Shown: piece after piece, positions 1 to 7,724 of the stretch
How positions within the stretch are numbered: position 1 is the stretch's first letter
Layout: the number at the start of each line of letters is the position of its first letter
Position numbers and translations under genes: made by a program
The notes under the pieces: generated by a model
The model's input: only the letters and a program-made list of their open reading frames with translations
Database searches by the model: none
Told to the model about the DNA's origin: nothing
NCBI GenBank assembly: GCA_937894535.1
Contig: CALBHI010000169.1
Span: 1-11,884, forward strand
Source of the DNA: an uncultured Verrucomicrobiota bacterium
GTDB lineage: Bacteria; Verrucomicrobiota; Kiritimatiellia; CAIVKH01
Direction: 5' to 3'
DNA: 11,884 nt

Positions 1-783
1 CTTGCCTTCTTCGACATTGAGGCCACCGGCATCAATTTCCGCACCGACCGGATCGTCGAACTTGCCATCGTGAAACGCCTTCCCGACGGAAGCCGCGAAA
101 CCCACACCTTCCGGTTCAACCCGGAACGCCCCATCCCCGCCGAAGCCACCGCCGTGCACGGCATCACCGACCAGGACGTCAAGGACTGCCCGACCTTCAG
201 CCAGACCGCCCCGCAGATCGCCGCGATCCTCGAAGGTTGCGACCTCGCCGGCTACAACGTCATCCACTACGACATCCCCCTGCTCCAGTCGGAATTCGAA
301 CGGGTGGCTGTGCCGTTCATCGTGGATGGACGCCGCATCATCGATGCCCAGAAGATCTTCCACAAGCGCGAGCCGCGCGACCTCTCGGCCGCGCTGCAGT
401 TCTACTGCAACGACACCCATACCGGCGCGCACGGCGCGTTGAGCGATGTCGAGGCGACCATGCGCGTGCTCGACGGCCAGTACCAACGGTATGCCGACCT
501 GCCCACCGACATCGACACGCTGTCGGAGTATTGCGACCAGCGCGACCCGAGCTGGGCCGACCGCAAGGGCCGCTTCAAATGGGTGAACGGCGACCTGATC
601 ATCAACTTCGGCAAGAAGCAGGGCAAATCGCTGCGCGAAATCGCCCGGTTTGAACCGAGCTTCCTCCGCTGGATGCTGAACAGCAGTTTCCCGCCCGACA
701 CCACCGCCATCGCCCGCAACGCCCTCGAAGGCAAATTCCCCGACCCGCCCGGCCCCACCGGCTCCACCGGCGCGACCGAGTAG
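1..783 (+). CDS. DnaQ-like 3'-5' exonuclease, 5' end cut by window edge
   Basis: The frame is open from base 1 to the TAG at 781-783 (260 visible residues), so the true start lies just outside the window. Probably only a few residues are missing, because the first catalytic motif sits at the very edge. All DEDDh motifs are visible: ExoI as D5-I-E7-A-T-G, ExoII as N86...D91 in GYNVIHYD, and ExoIII as HGALSD with H144 and D149. This family removes nucleotides from DNA 3' ends using two metal ions, in proofreading or repair, in the cytoplasm. After the exonuclease fold, about residues 193-245 (INFGKKQGKSL ... FLRWML ... ALEGKFP) resemble the short DUF3820/QSregVF_b-type module often found at the end of such stand-alone exonucleases. 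The last residues, GPTGSTGATE, are a short collagen-like Gly-X-Thr tail. It is too small and lacks the polymerase context to call it the replicative epsilon subunit with confidence. It converges on the phosphatase gene with a 5-base gap and no visible terminator. Confidence 0.9.
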   Translation, partial: LAFFDIEATGINFRTDRIVELAIVKRLPDGSRETHTFRFNPERPIPAEATAVHGITDQDVKDCPTFSQTAPQIAAILEGCDLAGYNVIHYDIPLLQSEFERVAVPFIVDGRRIIDAQKIFHKREPRDLSAALQFYCNDTHTGAHGALSDVEATMRVLDGQYQRYADLPTDIDTLSEYCDQRDPSWADRKGRFKWVNGDLIINFGKKQGKSLREIARFEPSFLRWMLNSSFPPDTTAIARNALEGKFPDPPGPTGSTGATE

Positions 784-788
784 GCACG

Positions 789-2552
789 TTATGTCGCGGC
801 GTCCAGCAGGCGCGGCCAGCCGCGCGGCACGCGCAGGCGCTTGAGGGTGCGGCGCGCGGCGTCGCGGCGATTGACCGACTTATCCACCGCGTACGCCGTA
901 TATTCGCAGTACCACCGGTTGAACTCGACGATGGCATAACCCCAATCCTGCGAGTTGAAAAACTGGATATGCGGATTGGCGGCGCGCACCGAAGGCTCGA
1001 GCAAAAAACGCTCGGGCATGGAACGCAGGGCCTCCGCCTCCGCCCCCCCGCCCGCGAGACCGCGGGCGATCTCGACGAGGTTCGAGGAGGTGACCGCGGG
1101 CGTCATGAACTCGACCCCGATGACATTGTCCGGATCGTCGTTGGCACGATCGCGGTAATCGCGCTTCACATAGGAAGCGATGTAACTGTGCAGATCGCCG
1201 GTCAGCCAGACCAGATCGCGCAATCCGGCCGCATGCACCGCGTCGGCGATGCGCCGGCGCTCCGCCTCGAATCCGTCCCACGCATCGACCGACAGGTAGG
1301 TGCGCCCGGTTTCCGGATCGCCGACGGCAAGCTCGGCGTACAACACCTGGTTGCCGAGCGCCTTCCAGATCGCCGGCGACCGGGTCAGCCCGTCGACCAG
1401 CCAGTTCGCCTGCGCCGCCCCCAGCATCGTGCCCGCCGCATCGGTGCGGCCCGGACAATCCGGCGCGAGTTGCCGCTCGCCGAAACCGCCCTCGCCGCAG
1501 GGGTGCGGCGTACGGTAGGTGCGCTCGTCGAGCATGAACACCTGCAGCAGGTCGCCGAAGGTGAAGGACCGGTAGATCGCGAAATAATCGTGCGGATGCC
1601 ACGCCGCCTCGTCGATCACCAACCGCGCCGGCACATATTCGGCCCACGCCTGCATCGCGTCGCGCTTGAGCTGCCGCAACCGGTCCGGATCCCCCCCGTC
1701 CGGCGTCGCGCGGGTGAAGGGATGATCCGGCGCGCCCAGCGTGTCGCGCGCATAATCCCAATAGGTGTCGTTCGCCGTCTCGTGGTCGTCCCAGATCACG
1801 ATCCAGGTGTGGCGCTCCATCGCCTCCTGGAAAAACCGGTCGGACCGGTAACGCTGGTACAGATAGCGGTAATCGTCGAGATTCACCGCGACCGGCTGCC
1901 CGCTTGGCAACACCAGAAACCGGTCGGGATACGGAAGATTCTGGCGCGCCGGATCCGCCGCGCCTTCGTAGATGAAATCGCCCAGGTGGAGGACAAAGTC
2001 GATGCTCGGGTCTTCAGCGACGCGGGCCAGTGCCCCGTAGTACCCGTTGGCGAAATCCTGGCAGGTCAGCACCGCCAGCTTCACCCGCTCCACCGGCGAA
2101 CCCGGAACCGGCAAGGTGCGGCAACGCCCGGTCCGGCTGGCCACGCCCCGGTAGATGAATCGATAGTGGTACACGCGGCCGGGCTGGAGCTGGCCTTCGA
2201 GGTCGATACGCACGGTGAAGTCGCTGGCGGCGGTGATCCGTTCCGCCCCGATCAACCCGCGCACCAACGGCAGCCGGAAGTCCGGATCGCCCGCAACCTC
2301 GAACGCCAGCGGACGGTCCGCCCGCCACACCCGCGGATTGATCCGCGTCCAGAGCACAACCCCGGAGGGCGATGGATCCCCGGACGCAATCGAGAGGCCG
2401 AACACGGTTTCCGGAGCAATGGCCCGGTTGACCCGGAACCACCGGCGTTCGCGGCTGGCGACGTGGCCATGCACCGACGGCGCCACCACAAGAAACGGAA
2501 CAGCAAGGCCAAGCGTGCGGAGAAAACCTCGACGGTCGATGGATCGCTTCAT
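789..2552 (-). CDS. phoD: PhoD-family alkaline phosphatase/phosphodiesterase, Tat-exported
   Basis: This gene encodes 587 residues from the ATG at 2552. An N-terminal twin-arginine signal is clear: RRGFLR at residues 7-12, then a hydrophobic stretch to about residue 27, so a folded metalloenzyme is exported across the cytoplasmic membrane. An Ig-like PhoD N-terminal domain follows (about 45-150, with GLSIASGDPSPSGVVLWTRI). The metallophosphatase domain carries TCQDF (163-167), GDFIYEG (191-197), WDDHETAND (254-262), LDERT (341-345), TGDLHS (451-456) and a C-terminal NPHIQFFN/DWGY block (526-539). These are the usual metal-binding and signature segments of PhoD enzymes, which hydrolyse phosphomonoesters and phosphodiesters (Ca2+/Fe3+-dependent in characterised members) and scavenge phosphate outside the cytoplasm. 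Length is normal for the family. The gene lies 43 bases downstream of the hybrid kinase in the same direction with no terminator between, so co-transcription is likely. The physiological substrate is unknown, and I saw no clear Pho box. Confidence 0.93.
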   Translation of the reverse strand: MKRSIDRRGFLRTLGLAVPFLVVAPSVHGHVASRERRWFRVNRAIAPETVFGLSIASGDPSPSGVVLWTRINPRVWRADRPLAFEVAGDPDFRLPLVRGLIGAERITAASDFTVRIDLEGQLQPGRVYHYRFIYRGVASRTGRCRTLPVPGSPVERVKLAVLTCQDFANGYYGALARVAEDPSIDFVLHLGDFIYEGAADPARQNLPYPDRFLVLPSGQPVAVNLDDYRYLYQRYRSDRFFQEAMERHTWIVIWDDHETANDTYWDYARDTLGAPDHPFTRATPDGGDPDRLRQLKRDAMQAWAEYVPARLVIDEAAWHPHDYFAIYRSFTFGDLLQVFMLDERTYRTPHPCGEGGFGERQLAPDCPGRTDAAGTMLGAAQANWLVDGLTRSPAIWKALGNQVLYAELAVGDPETGRTYLSVDAWDGFEAERRRIADAVHAAGLRDLVWLTGDLHSYIASYVKRDYRDRANDDPDNVIGVEFMTPAVTSSNLVEIARGLAGGGAEAEALRSMPERFLLEPSVRAANPHIQFFNSQDWGYAIVEFNRWYCEYTAYAVDKSVNRRDAARRTLKRLRVPRGWPRLLDAAT

Positions 2553-2558
2553 GCCCAA

Positions 2559-2563
2559 CCCCT
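2559..2563 (-). promoter_or_regulatory. Ribosome binding site of the PhoD gene
   Basis: On the minus strand AGGGG lies 6 bases before the ATG at 2552, a good Shine-Dalgarno sequence and spacing. It decides the start: the alternative in-frame TTG at 2558 would touch the GGGG and leave no spacer. Confidence 0.7.
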
Positions 2564-2595
2564 AGCAAACCCCGCGAGCATCCACAAGAACACCC

Positions 2596-5500
2596 TTACG
2601 CCGGCGGCGCAGCCAGGACCAACCGGACTTTAGCCAACAGGTCCTGCATGGAGAAGGGCTTGCGGATGAAATTCGCCGCGTGATCATGGATACCGTACGA
2701 ATCCATCACATCACCCGTGTAGCCAGACATGTACAGGCAACGGATGGAAGGGTGAATCTGCGCGATGCGCCCGGCCAAGGCGCGGCCATTCATGTCCGGC
2801 ATCACGACATCGGTGAGGAGCAGATCGACGCGTTGGGCATGTTCGCGCACGAGATCCAGCGCCTCGGCCGACGAGGTCGCCTGAAGCACCCGATACCCGT
2901 TTTTCTCCAGCATTCGCCGGACCAGGTGCAGAATCGTTGATTCATCCTCCACAACCAGGATCGTACCGCGCCCCGCGACAACGTTTTCCGGTTCGACGAC
3001 CGCCGCCGGCTCCGGCAGACCTTCACGACGCGCGCACCGGGGAAGATAAACATCAAACCGCGATCCCTGACCCGGCGTACTGGTCACATCGACGAAGCCT
3101 TCATTCTGTTTGACGATTCCGTATACCGTGGACAAACCCAGGCCGGTGCCCTGGCCCGGCGGCTTGGTGGTGAAAAACGGCTCAAACAACCGCATCAACG
3201 TCTCCGGGTCCATACCACAACCATTGTCGCGGACCGAAAGCCGGACATAGGATCCCGGGTTGGCCGCGGCATGGTCAAGACAGTCCTGCTCCTGAAGCTC
3301 GACGCGCATCGTCTCGATGGTGATCGTTCCCGTGGTGCGAATCGCATCACGGGCATTGATGCACAGGTTGGTGAGGATCTGGTCGACCTGGGTCGGATCC
3401 ATTTTCACCAAGGCTTCCCGTTCATCCGGACGCCACACCAGCGTTGCATGTTCACCGATCATCCGGCGCAGCATCGACAAAAGGCCGTCAACCGTTTCAT
3501 TCAGGTTGAGCACCCGCGGTTCGGTCACCTGCCGGCGGGCAAACGCGAGCAGCTTGCGGGTGAGGTCGGCGGACCGTTGTCCCGCTTGCTGGATTTCCTG
3601 CAACTCCGTGCGCAAGGCCTGGTCCCCTGAAACCCGACCAAGCGCCAGCTCGGCATTGCCGAGGATCACCCCCAGCATGTTATTGAAGTCATGCGCAATC
3701 CCGCCCGCCAGGCGACCGATCGATTCCATCTTCTGCGCATGCATAAGTTGGACCTGCAACCGCTCCCGCTCTTCCTCCAACCGTCTCTTGTCGCTGATGT
3801 CCCGGGCGGTGGCGATCAGCACATCCTGCCCGAAAAACCGGCCCTTATGAACAACCACCTCTTTCGGAAATACGTCTCCGTTGGCGCGCCGGGCCCAGAA
3901 GTCAAAGCGGGCTGGAACCCCGGTGCTCAAGACCTCAAAGGACATCCGCTGCGTTTCCTCCAGGTTGTTCAGTCCGGGTGCAGCCAGCGTCAAGGGCGTC
4001 TGCCCGATCAGGAACTCCCGTTCGCACCCATAAAAACGGGCCGCGCCGTCGTTCACTTCGATAAATACCCCGTCGGCGTTCTGGATGTAGATCGCGTCGG
4101 TGATCGCGTTGATCACATCGAGATAACTCTGCTTGGTCATCTCCAACTGGGCCACCGCCTCGCGCCGCTCTGTGATGTCGGCAAAGAAGAACAAATTCCG
4201 ATCCTCGCGCAAACAGACCGCGGACAAGGCGACCCAACAGCGCCCACCCCCCTCGCGGATAAAGGCGACCTCCCTATCGGCCCGGCCGGCCTCATGCAAT
4301 CCCGCCAGAATGTCCGGCACCCAAGGGTGCTGTTCCGGTACAAACAGATCGTGCAAGCGGCCGGCAATCCGCTTCCCCGACTCGCCGCCCAGCATGACCC
4401 CGGCCTGCGCATTGGCCTCCAGGATACGGCCGTCGTGGTCGCTGACGAGGATCCCATACGGCGCCGACTCGATATAACTGCGCCACTTCTCCTCGCTTTG
4501 CTCCAGCGCCAGTACCGCGCGGTGCCGAACCCGGATATTGACCAGCATTTGCGCGAAAACCTGCAGCAGGCGGCGTTCATCATCGCCGCATGCATGCACG
4601 GCGCGAATAAAGTCGAATCCGACAAACCCGAGGCACCGATCCACCTCCATCATCGGCACCATGATCACACTGCGCACCTCCTGCCGCATCAGTTCATCGC
4701 GCAACGGATCCCCCTCGGCCATGGCCTGCACATCCGTGATCTCCACCGTTCCACCACGACGGTGCGTTTCGACCACCCGGTCCATTTCCCTCATCGGCAA
4801 TTCCTGCAACGAGTCAATCACCGACCTGACCCCCTCCGCGCACCACTCGTGGGTATTGCAGCTCACCGAATAATCCGTACGGTAGTCAAAAATATAGGCC
4901 CGGTCCGCTCCGACAAAGCGACCCAACCGCTCCAGCGACTGGTGAAAAGCGCGATCAACCTCATCGAAGGGCAGGCTGATGTAGGTGGAAGCGAGCTCCA
5001 TCAGGATGGCCTGCAACTGCGCCTGCTGGCGCAAGGCCTGCTCAACGCGGCTGCGTTCGGTAATATCGCGGCTGATGCCGAGGATGCCGAGCACCATGCC
5101 GTCCGCGCCGCGGTAAGGCGTCTTCAACGTGTCCAACAAGACGCGACGTCCGTCGCTCCGGGAAACCACCCATTCCTCGTTCCGACGCGGTGCCAACCGG
5201 GCCATCATGCGTTGATCGTTGGCGACAAACCCTTGCGCTACCTCGGGCTCGAACAATTCCATGTCGGAGTGTCCGACAATTGCCTCGCGCGGGTAGCCGG
5301 CAAAATCCGCAAAGGCCGGATTACACCCCAGATACACCCCGTGAACATCCTTGAAAAAGATCAGGTCCGGGGTCGAATCCATCAACGACGTGATCATCGC
5401 CGTCTGCATGCGCACCTGTTCCTGGAACCGCTTGATGTGGGTGATGTCGACATCCATGCCGCGATACCCGACAACCCGGCCGGCGTCATCCCGTACCGCC

Positions 5501-6615
5501 ATCCCGCTGGAATCAACCCACACGATCTCGCCGGACCGCGTCAGCATCGGGTTTTCCAGGTTGGCGAAATCCTCCCCGCGCTCGATGATTTCGAAGACGA
5601 CACGCTTGAATGCTTCGCGTCCCGTTTCCGGATGCAGCTCATAGGAATAATATTGTCCGACAAGCTCCTCCGGTTTGTATCCGAGAACCTCCTCGGCCAC
5701 ATCGTTCATGTAGGTGTATTTGCACAAGGCGTCGGTTTCCCACAGCATCGTCCGGCTGCGGCGGGCCAGCTGCACGAAGCGCGCCTCGCTCTCCGAATGG
5801 GCCCGCATCTGCTCCTTCACCGCGGTGCGCATACCGTCCAGCGACCGGGCCAGGCTCTTCAGTTCACGGGATCCGGCCACCGGCAACGGCGCATCAAGGT
5901 CGCCCGAACTCATCCGACCAGCCGACTCGATCAACCGCGCTACCGGCCGGGTCACCCGGCGGGCCAGCACAATGACCGGCACACAGACCAGCGCCATCAC
6001 GCCCGCCCCGACCGCCAGACCCGCCCCCAAGACGCTGCGGATCAATGCGGCCTGCCGCTCCGACTGCACACTGGCTCCGTGGATATAGGTGCGCCCCTGC
6101 GCATCCCGGTGCGAAAGCAGCACCATGCGGCCGTCGCCCCACTCGTTGCGGAAACTGGAAAACACCGGTTGCCCTTCGGCGGCAAGCGCCGCGGAAAAGG
6201 CCTCCGGATCATGGTGGGTTTCAAAGAATCGGGCACAGGCGGATTCCGGGTCGTTCAGGTCCGAGTGCGTGGCCGAGGTAAACACGAGGCGGCCATCCTC
6301 GAGCTGCAACACACTCCACAGGTACTGGAGATCCAGACGACGGCACAACGCGTCGTTGCGTGCAACCAGGGCCTCGAACCCGGCTTCCGTGATCGCATCC
6401 GCGTCTTCCAGCCGGTCATGAAACGTCGGACCAAGCAGTTCCCGCGACATCTCGGCCGCGAAGAGCAACCGCTGGTCGTCCGCACGCACCGCATCCTGGA
6501 TGCGGAAATACGCCATCAAGCCGGTGAACAACGCGGTGGCCATGCCGACCCCGACCAGGGCGATCACCGACCAGTCAAACAGGAGGCTGCGTGATGAACC
6601 ACGGAATTTGACCAT
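2596..6615 (-). CDS. Membrane-bound multi-PAS/GAF hybrid sensor histidine kinase with receiver domain
   Basis: This is a 1339-residue two-component protein. In order: membrane segment 1 (about 14-36); an extracytoplasmic sensor region (about 37-190); membrane segment 2 (about 192-217); HAMP (about 218-270); PAS1 (275-395, ending in DVDITHIKR); PAS2 (403-520, ending SRDITER); GAF (about 535-700); PAS3 (705-820, FFADITERR); PAS4 (825-945, TARDISDKR); the HisKA helix pair with phospho-acceptor H975 in GGIAHDFNN; a HATPase with N-box N1083-LCIN-ARDA, G1 DNGCGM (1130-1135), F-box FEPFFTTK and G2 GTGLGL (1156-1161); and a receiver (1216-1336) with E1223/D1224, phospho-acceptor D1269 and K1319. All catalytic residues are present. 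It should autophosphorylate and pass phosphate to its own receiver. No HPt domain or separate response regulator is seen here, so the output partner must be elsewhere. The ATG at 6615 is preceded by a weak TAGG eight bases upstream. The phosphatase gene follows after 43 bases. The signal sensed is unknown. Confidence 0.95.
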   Translation of the reverse strand: MVKFRGSSRSLLFDWSVIALVGVGMATALFTGLMAYFRIQDAVRADDQRLLFAAEMSRELLGPTFHDRLEDADAITEAGFEALVARNDALCRRLDLQYLWSVLQLEDGRLVFTSATHSDLNDPESACARFFETHHDPEAFSAALAAEGQPVFSSFRNEWGDGRMVLLSHRDAQGRTYIHGASVQSERQAALIRSVLGAGLAVGAGVMALVCVPVIVLARRVTRPVARLIESAGRMSSGDLDAPLPVAGSRELKSLARSLDGMRTAVKEQMRAHSESEARFVQLARRSRTMLWETDALCKYTYMNDVAEEVLGYKPEELVGQYYSYELHPETGREAFKRVVFEIIERGEDFANLENPMLTRSGEIVWVDSSGMAVRDDAGRVVGYRGMDVDITHIKRFQEQVRMQTAMITSLMDSTPDLIFFKDVHGVYLGCNPAFADFAGYPREAIVGHSDMELFEPEVAQGFVANDQRMMARLAPRRNEEWVVSRSDGRRVLLDTLKTPYRGADGMVLGILGISRDITERSRVEQALRQQAQLQAILMELASTYISLPFDEVDRAFHQSLERLGRFVGADRAYIFDYRTDYSVSCNTHEWCAEGVRSVIDSLQELPMREMDRVVETHRRGGTVEITDVQAMAEGDPLRDELMRQEVRSVIMVPMMEVDRCLGFVGFDFIRAVHACGDDERRLLQVFAQMLVNIRVRHRAVLALEQSEEKWRSYIESAPYGILVSDHDGRILEANAQAGVMLGGESGKRIAGRLHDLFVPEQHPWVPDILAGLHEAGRADREVAFIREGGGRCWVALSAVCLREDRNLFFFADITERREAVAQLEMTKQSYLDVINAITDAIYIQNADGVFIEVNDGAARFYGCEREFLIGQTPLTLAAPGLNNLEETQRMSFEVLSTGVPARFDFWARRANGDVFPKEVVVHKGRFFGQDVLIATARDISDKRRLEEERERLQVQLMHAQKMESIGRLAGGIAHDFNNMLGVILGNAELALGRVSGDQALRTELQEIQQAGQRSADLTRKLLAFARRQVTEPRVLNLNETVDGLLSMLRRMIGEHATLVWRPDEREALVKMDPTQVDQILTNLCINARDAIRTTGTITIETMRVELQEQDCLDHAAANPGSYVRLSVRDNGCGMDPETLMRLFEPFFTTKPPGQGTGLGLSTVYGIVKQNEGFVDVTSTPGQGSRFDVYLPRCARREGLPEPAAVVEPENVVAGRGTILVVEDESTILHLVRRMLEKNGYRVLQATSSAEALDLVREHAQRVDLLLTDVVMPDMNGRALAGRIAQIHPSIRCLYMSGYTGDVMDSYGIHDHAANFIRKPFSMQDLLAKVRLVLAAPPA

Positions 6616-6645
6616 GCCACCAGCCTAGCAGCGACCGTGAGACAA

Positions 6646-6655
6646 CGTGATCACG
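6646..6655. promoter_or_regulatory. Perfect 10-base palindrome in the kinase leader (possible operator)
   Basis: CGTGATCACG is its own reverse complement and lies 30 bases upstream of the kinase ATG, in the about 100-base stretch between the glycosyltransferase terminator and the kinase start, where the kinase promoter must be. A regulator site is possible but no family consensus was recognised. No convincing -35/-10 pair was found nearby. A 10-base palindrome can also occur by chance. Confidence 0.3.
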
Positions 6656-6715
6656 CAATGGGCAACCCGACCGGTTTCGGCATTTCCCCGATAGCGCAAG
6701 GGCATCGAGGCGGGG

Positions 6716-6755
6716 AAAACCGCCGTCCCCTACCGTCCACATGGTAGCGGACGGC
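6716..6755 (-). terminator. Intrinsic terminator-like hairpin after the leftward glycosyltransferase unit
   Basis: Bases 6722-6728 (GCCGTCC) pair with 6749-6755 (GGACGGC). After a single C:C mismatch, 6730-6734 (CTACC) pair with 6743-6747 (GGTAG), leaving an 8-base loop. Read on the minus strand, the hairpin starts immediately after the stop codon of the glycosyltransferase gene and is followed by GG and TTTT (6719-6716). The U-run is short but the 12-pair GC-rich stem is strong. It separates the glycan genes from the kinase-phosphatase pair. Confidence 0.72.
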
Positions 6756-7724
6756 CTAACCGTTCACCAGCGCCAGCGCGTCGCGCTCCGGCACGAATCC
6801 CACCAGCTTGTTGCAGTACACCTGTTCGAGCACCGCCTGCGGGTCCGCGGTACACCCGTTTTCCCGAAACATCGCCCCGAGCACCTCGTCGCAGAACCGC
6901 GCACGGAACACCCGACTCATCGCCACGTGCGCTTCGTGGAGCACCCACGGATCCGGCGCGCGCGCGATCATCCGCGCGACCCCGCGCTCGACTTCGTCCG
7001 GATCCGGCGCCACGAGCCACGAATTGTCCCGCGTGTAGAACACGTCGCGGCCACCGCGCGACGGTGTCGATACCACCGGAATCCCGCACAACAGATACTC
7101 CGACGACGCGAAACACGCGCCCTCCTCCACCGAAAGGATCAATCCGACCCGGCTGCTCCCGAGCAGTGCGGCGATGCCACCCTCCGGCAACTCCCACACA
7201 AACCGCGCCCCGGACAACATCGCGGTGTCGACCTCCCGGTGCAGCCGGAACAACGACGCCGGCGCCACCACGAGATCCTGCACCTTCGCGGCCAGATGCA
7301 CCCGCTTGTACGGCGCCAACTGGCTGACCAGGATCGCCCGGCTGGTCTTGGCCACCGGCTGCGGCCGCAACACCCGGTCATCAAGCCAGGCGTTGTGGTT
7401 GACCCACGACGCGCGGAAGCCGGCCCGACGCGCTGCCGCCACCTCCTGCTCCGTGTTGCCGAGCACCCACACCCGCGACGGCGGCACCGGTGTCGCCGCA
7501 TACCAGGCCGCCGCCTGCTCGAAGTACCGCTCATCGGCATGCCAGAAGGTCATCCAGACGATGTGATCATCCGGCCGCATCGCCGCGACCACCCGCCCCC
7601 ACGCCTCCACCTCCCGCGCATGGTACGGGTCCAGCCGCGTCGCGTTCAGGAACACGCGCAGACGATCCTGCACAAACAGCCTCCGCAGCGAAACCATCAC
7701 GTCCGGTAGTGCGTTCTCGCTCAC
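6756..7724 (-). CDS. Glycosyltransferase, GT4-like (GT-B fold), compact
   Basis: This gene encodes 322 residues, GTG start at 7724. The C-terminal half has the GT4 nucleotide-sugar-binding signature: E201 and E209 form the EX7E motif (EGACFASSE), followed by YLLCGIPVVST and the SWLVAPDPDEV strand. A strand/helix block, ILVSQLAPYKRVHLAA (131-146), marks the start of that second Rossmann domain, and WVNHNAW (108-113) precedes it. The first domain is only about 120 residues, so the protein is shorter than the usual 350-400; it looks compact rather than broken, since the frame is intact. It should transfer a sugar from a nucleotide donor to a growing glycan at the cytoplasmic membrane face; donor and acceptor cannot be told. 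Its GTG overlaps the TGA of the upstream GT2 gene (GTGA, 7721-7724), which implies translational coupling. A terminator hairpin follows directly. Confidence 0.85.
   Translation of the reverse strand: MSENALPDVMVSLRRLFVQDRLRVFLNATRLDPYHAREVEAWGRVVAAMRPDDHIVWMTFWHADERYFEQAAAWYAATPVPPSRVWVLGNTEQEVAAARRAGFRASWVNHNAWLDDRVLRPQPVAKTSRAILVSQLAPYKRVHLAAKVQDLVVAPASLFRLHREVDTAMLSGARFVWELPEGGIAALLGSSRVGLILSVEEGACFASSEYLLCGIPVVSTPSRGGRDVFYTRDNSWLVAPDPDEVERGVARMIARAPDPWVLHEAHVAMSRVFRARFCDEVLGAMFRENGCTADPQAVLEQVYCNKLVGFVPERDALALVNG

Noticed and set aside
784..790. Bidirectional terminator between the convergent exonuclease and phosphatase genes
   Set aside because: Only 5 bases separate the stop codons and no hairpin with a T-run was found across them.
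969..2633. Open frame of 554 codons on the plus strand opposite the PhoD gene
   Set aside because: No motif or start signal was seen, and it lies wholly over a clear phosphatase gene. It is a compositional shadow.
3691..6594. Long open frame (967 codons) on the plus strand opposite the kinase
   Set aside because: It is antisense to a gene with complete, ordered domain motifs; its own translation is His/Pro/Arg-rich with no recognisable domain. High GC codon use commonly leaves such stop-free antisense frames.
6637..6655. CRP-like site from GTGA and TCAC half-sites in the kinase leader
   Set aside because: The half-sites are either directly joined or 10 bases apart, not the 6 bases that CRP sites have. 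Only the plain palindrome is kept.
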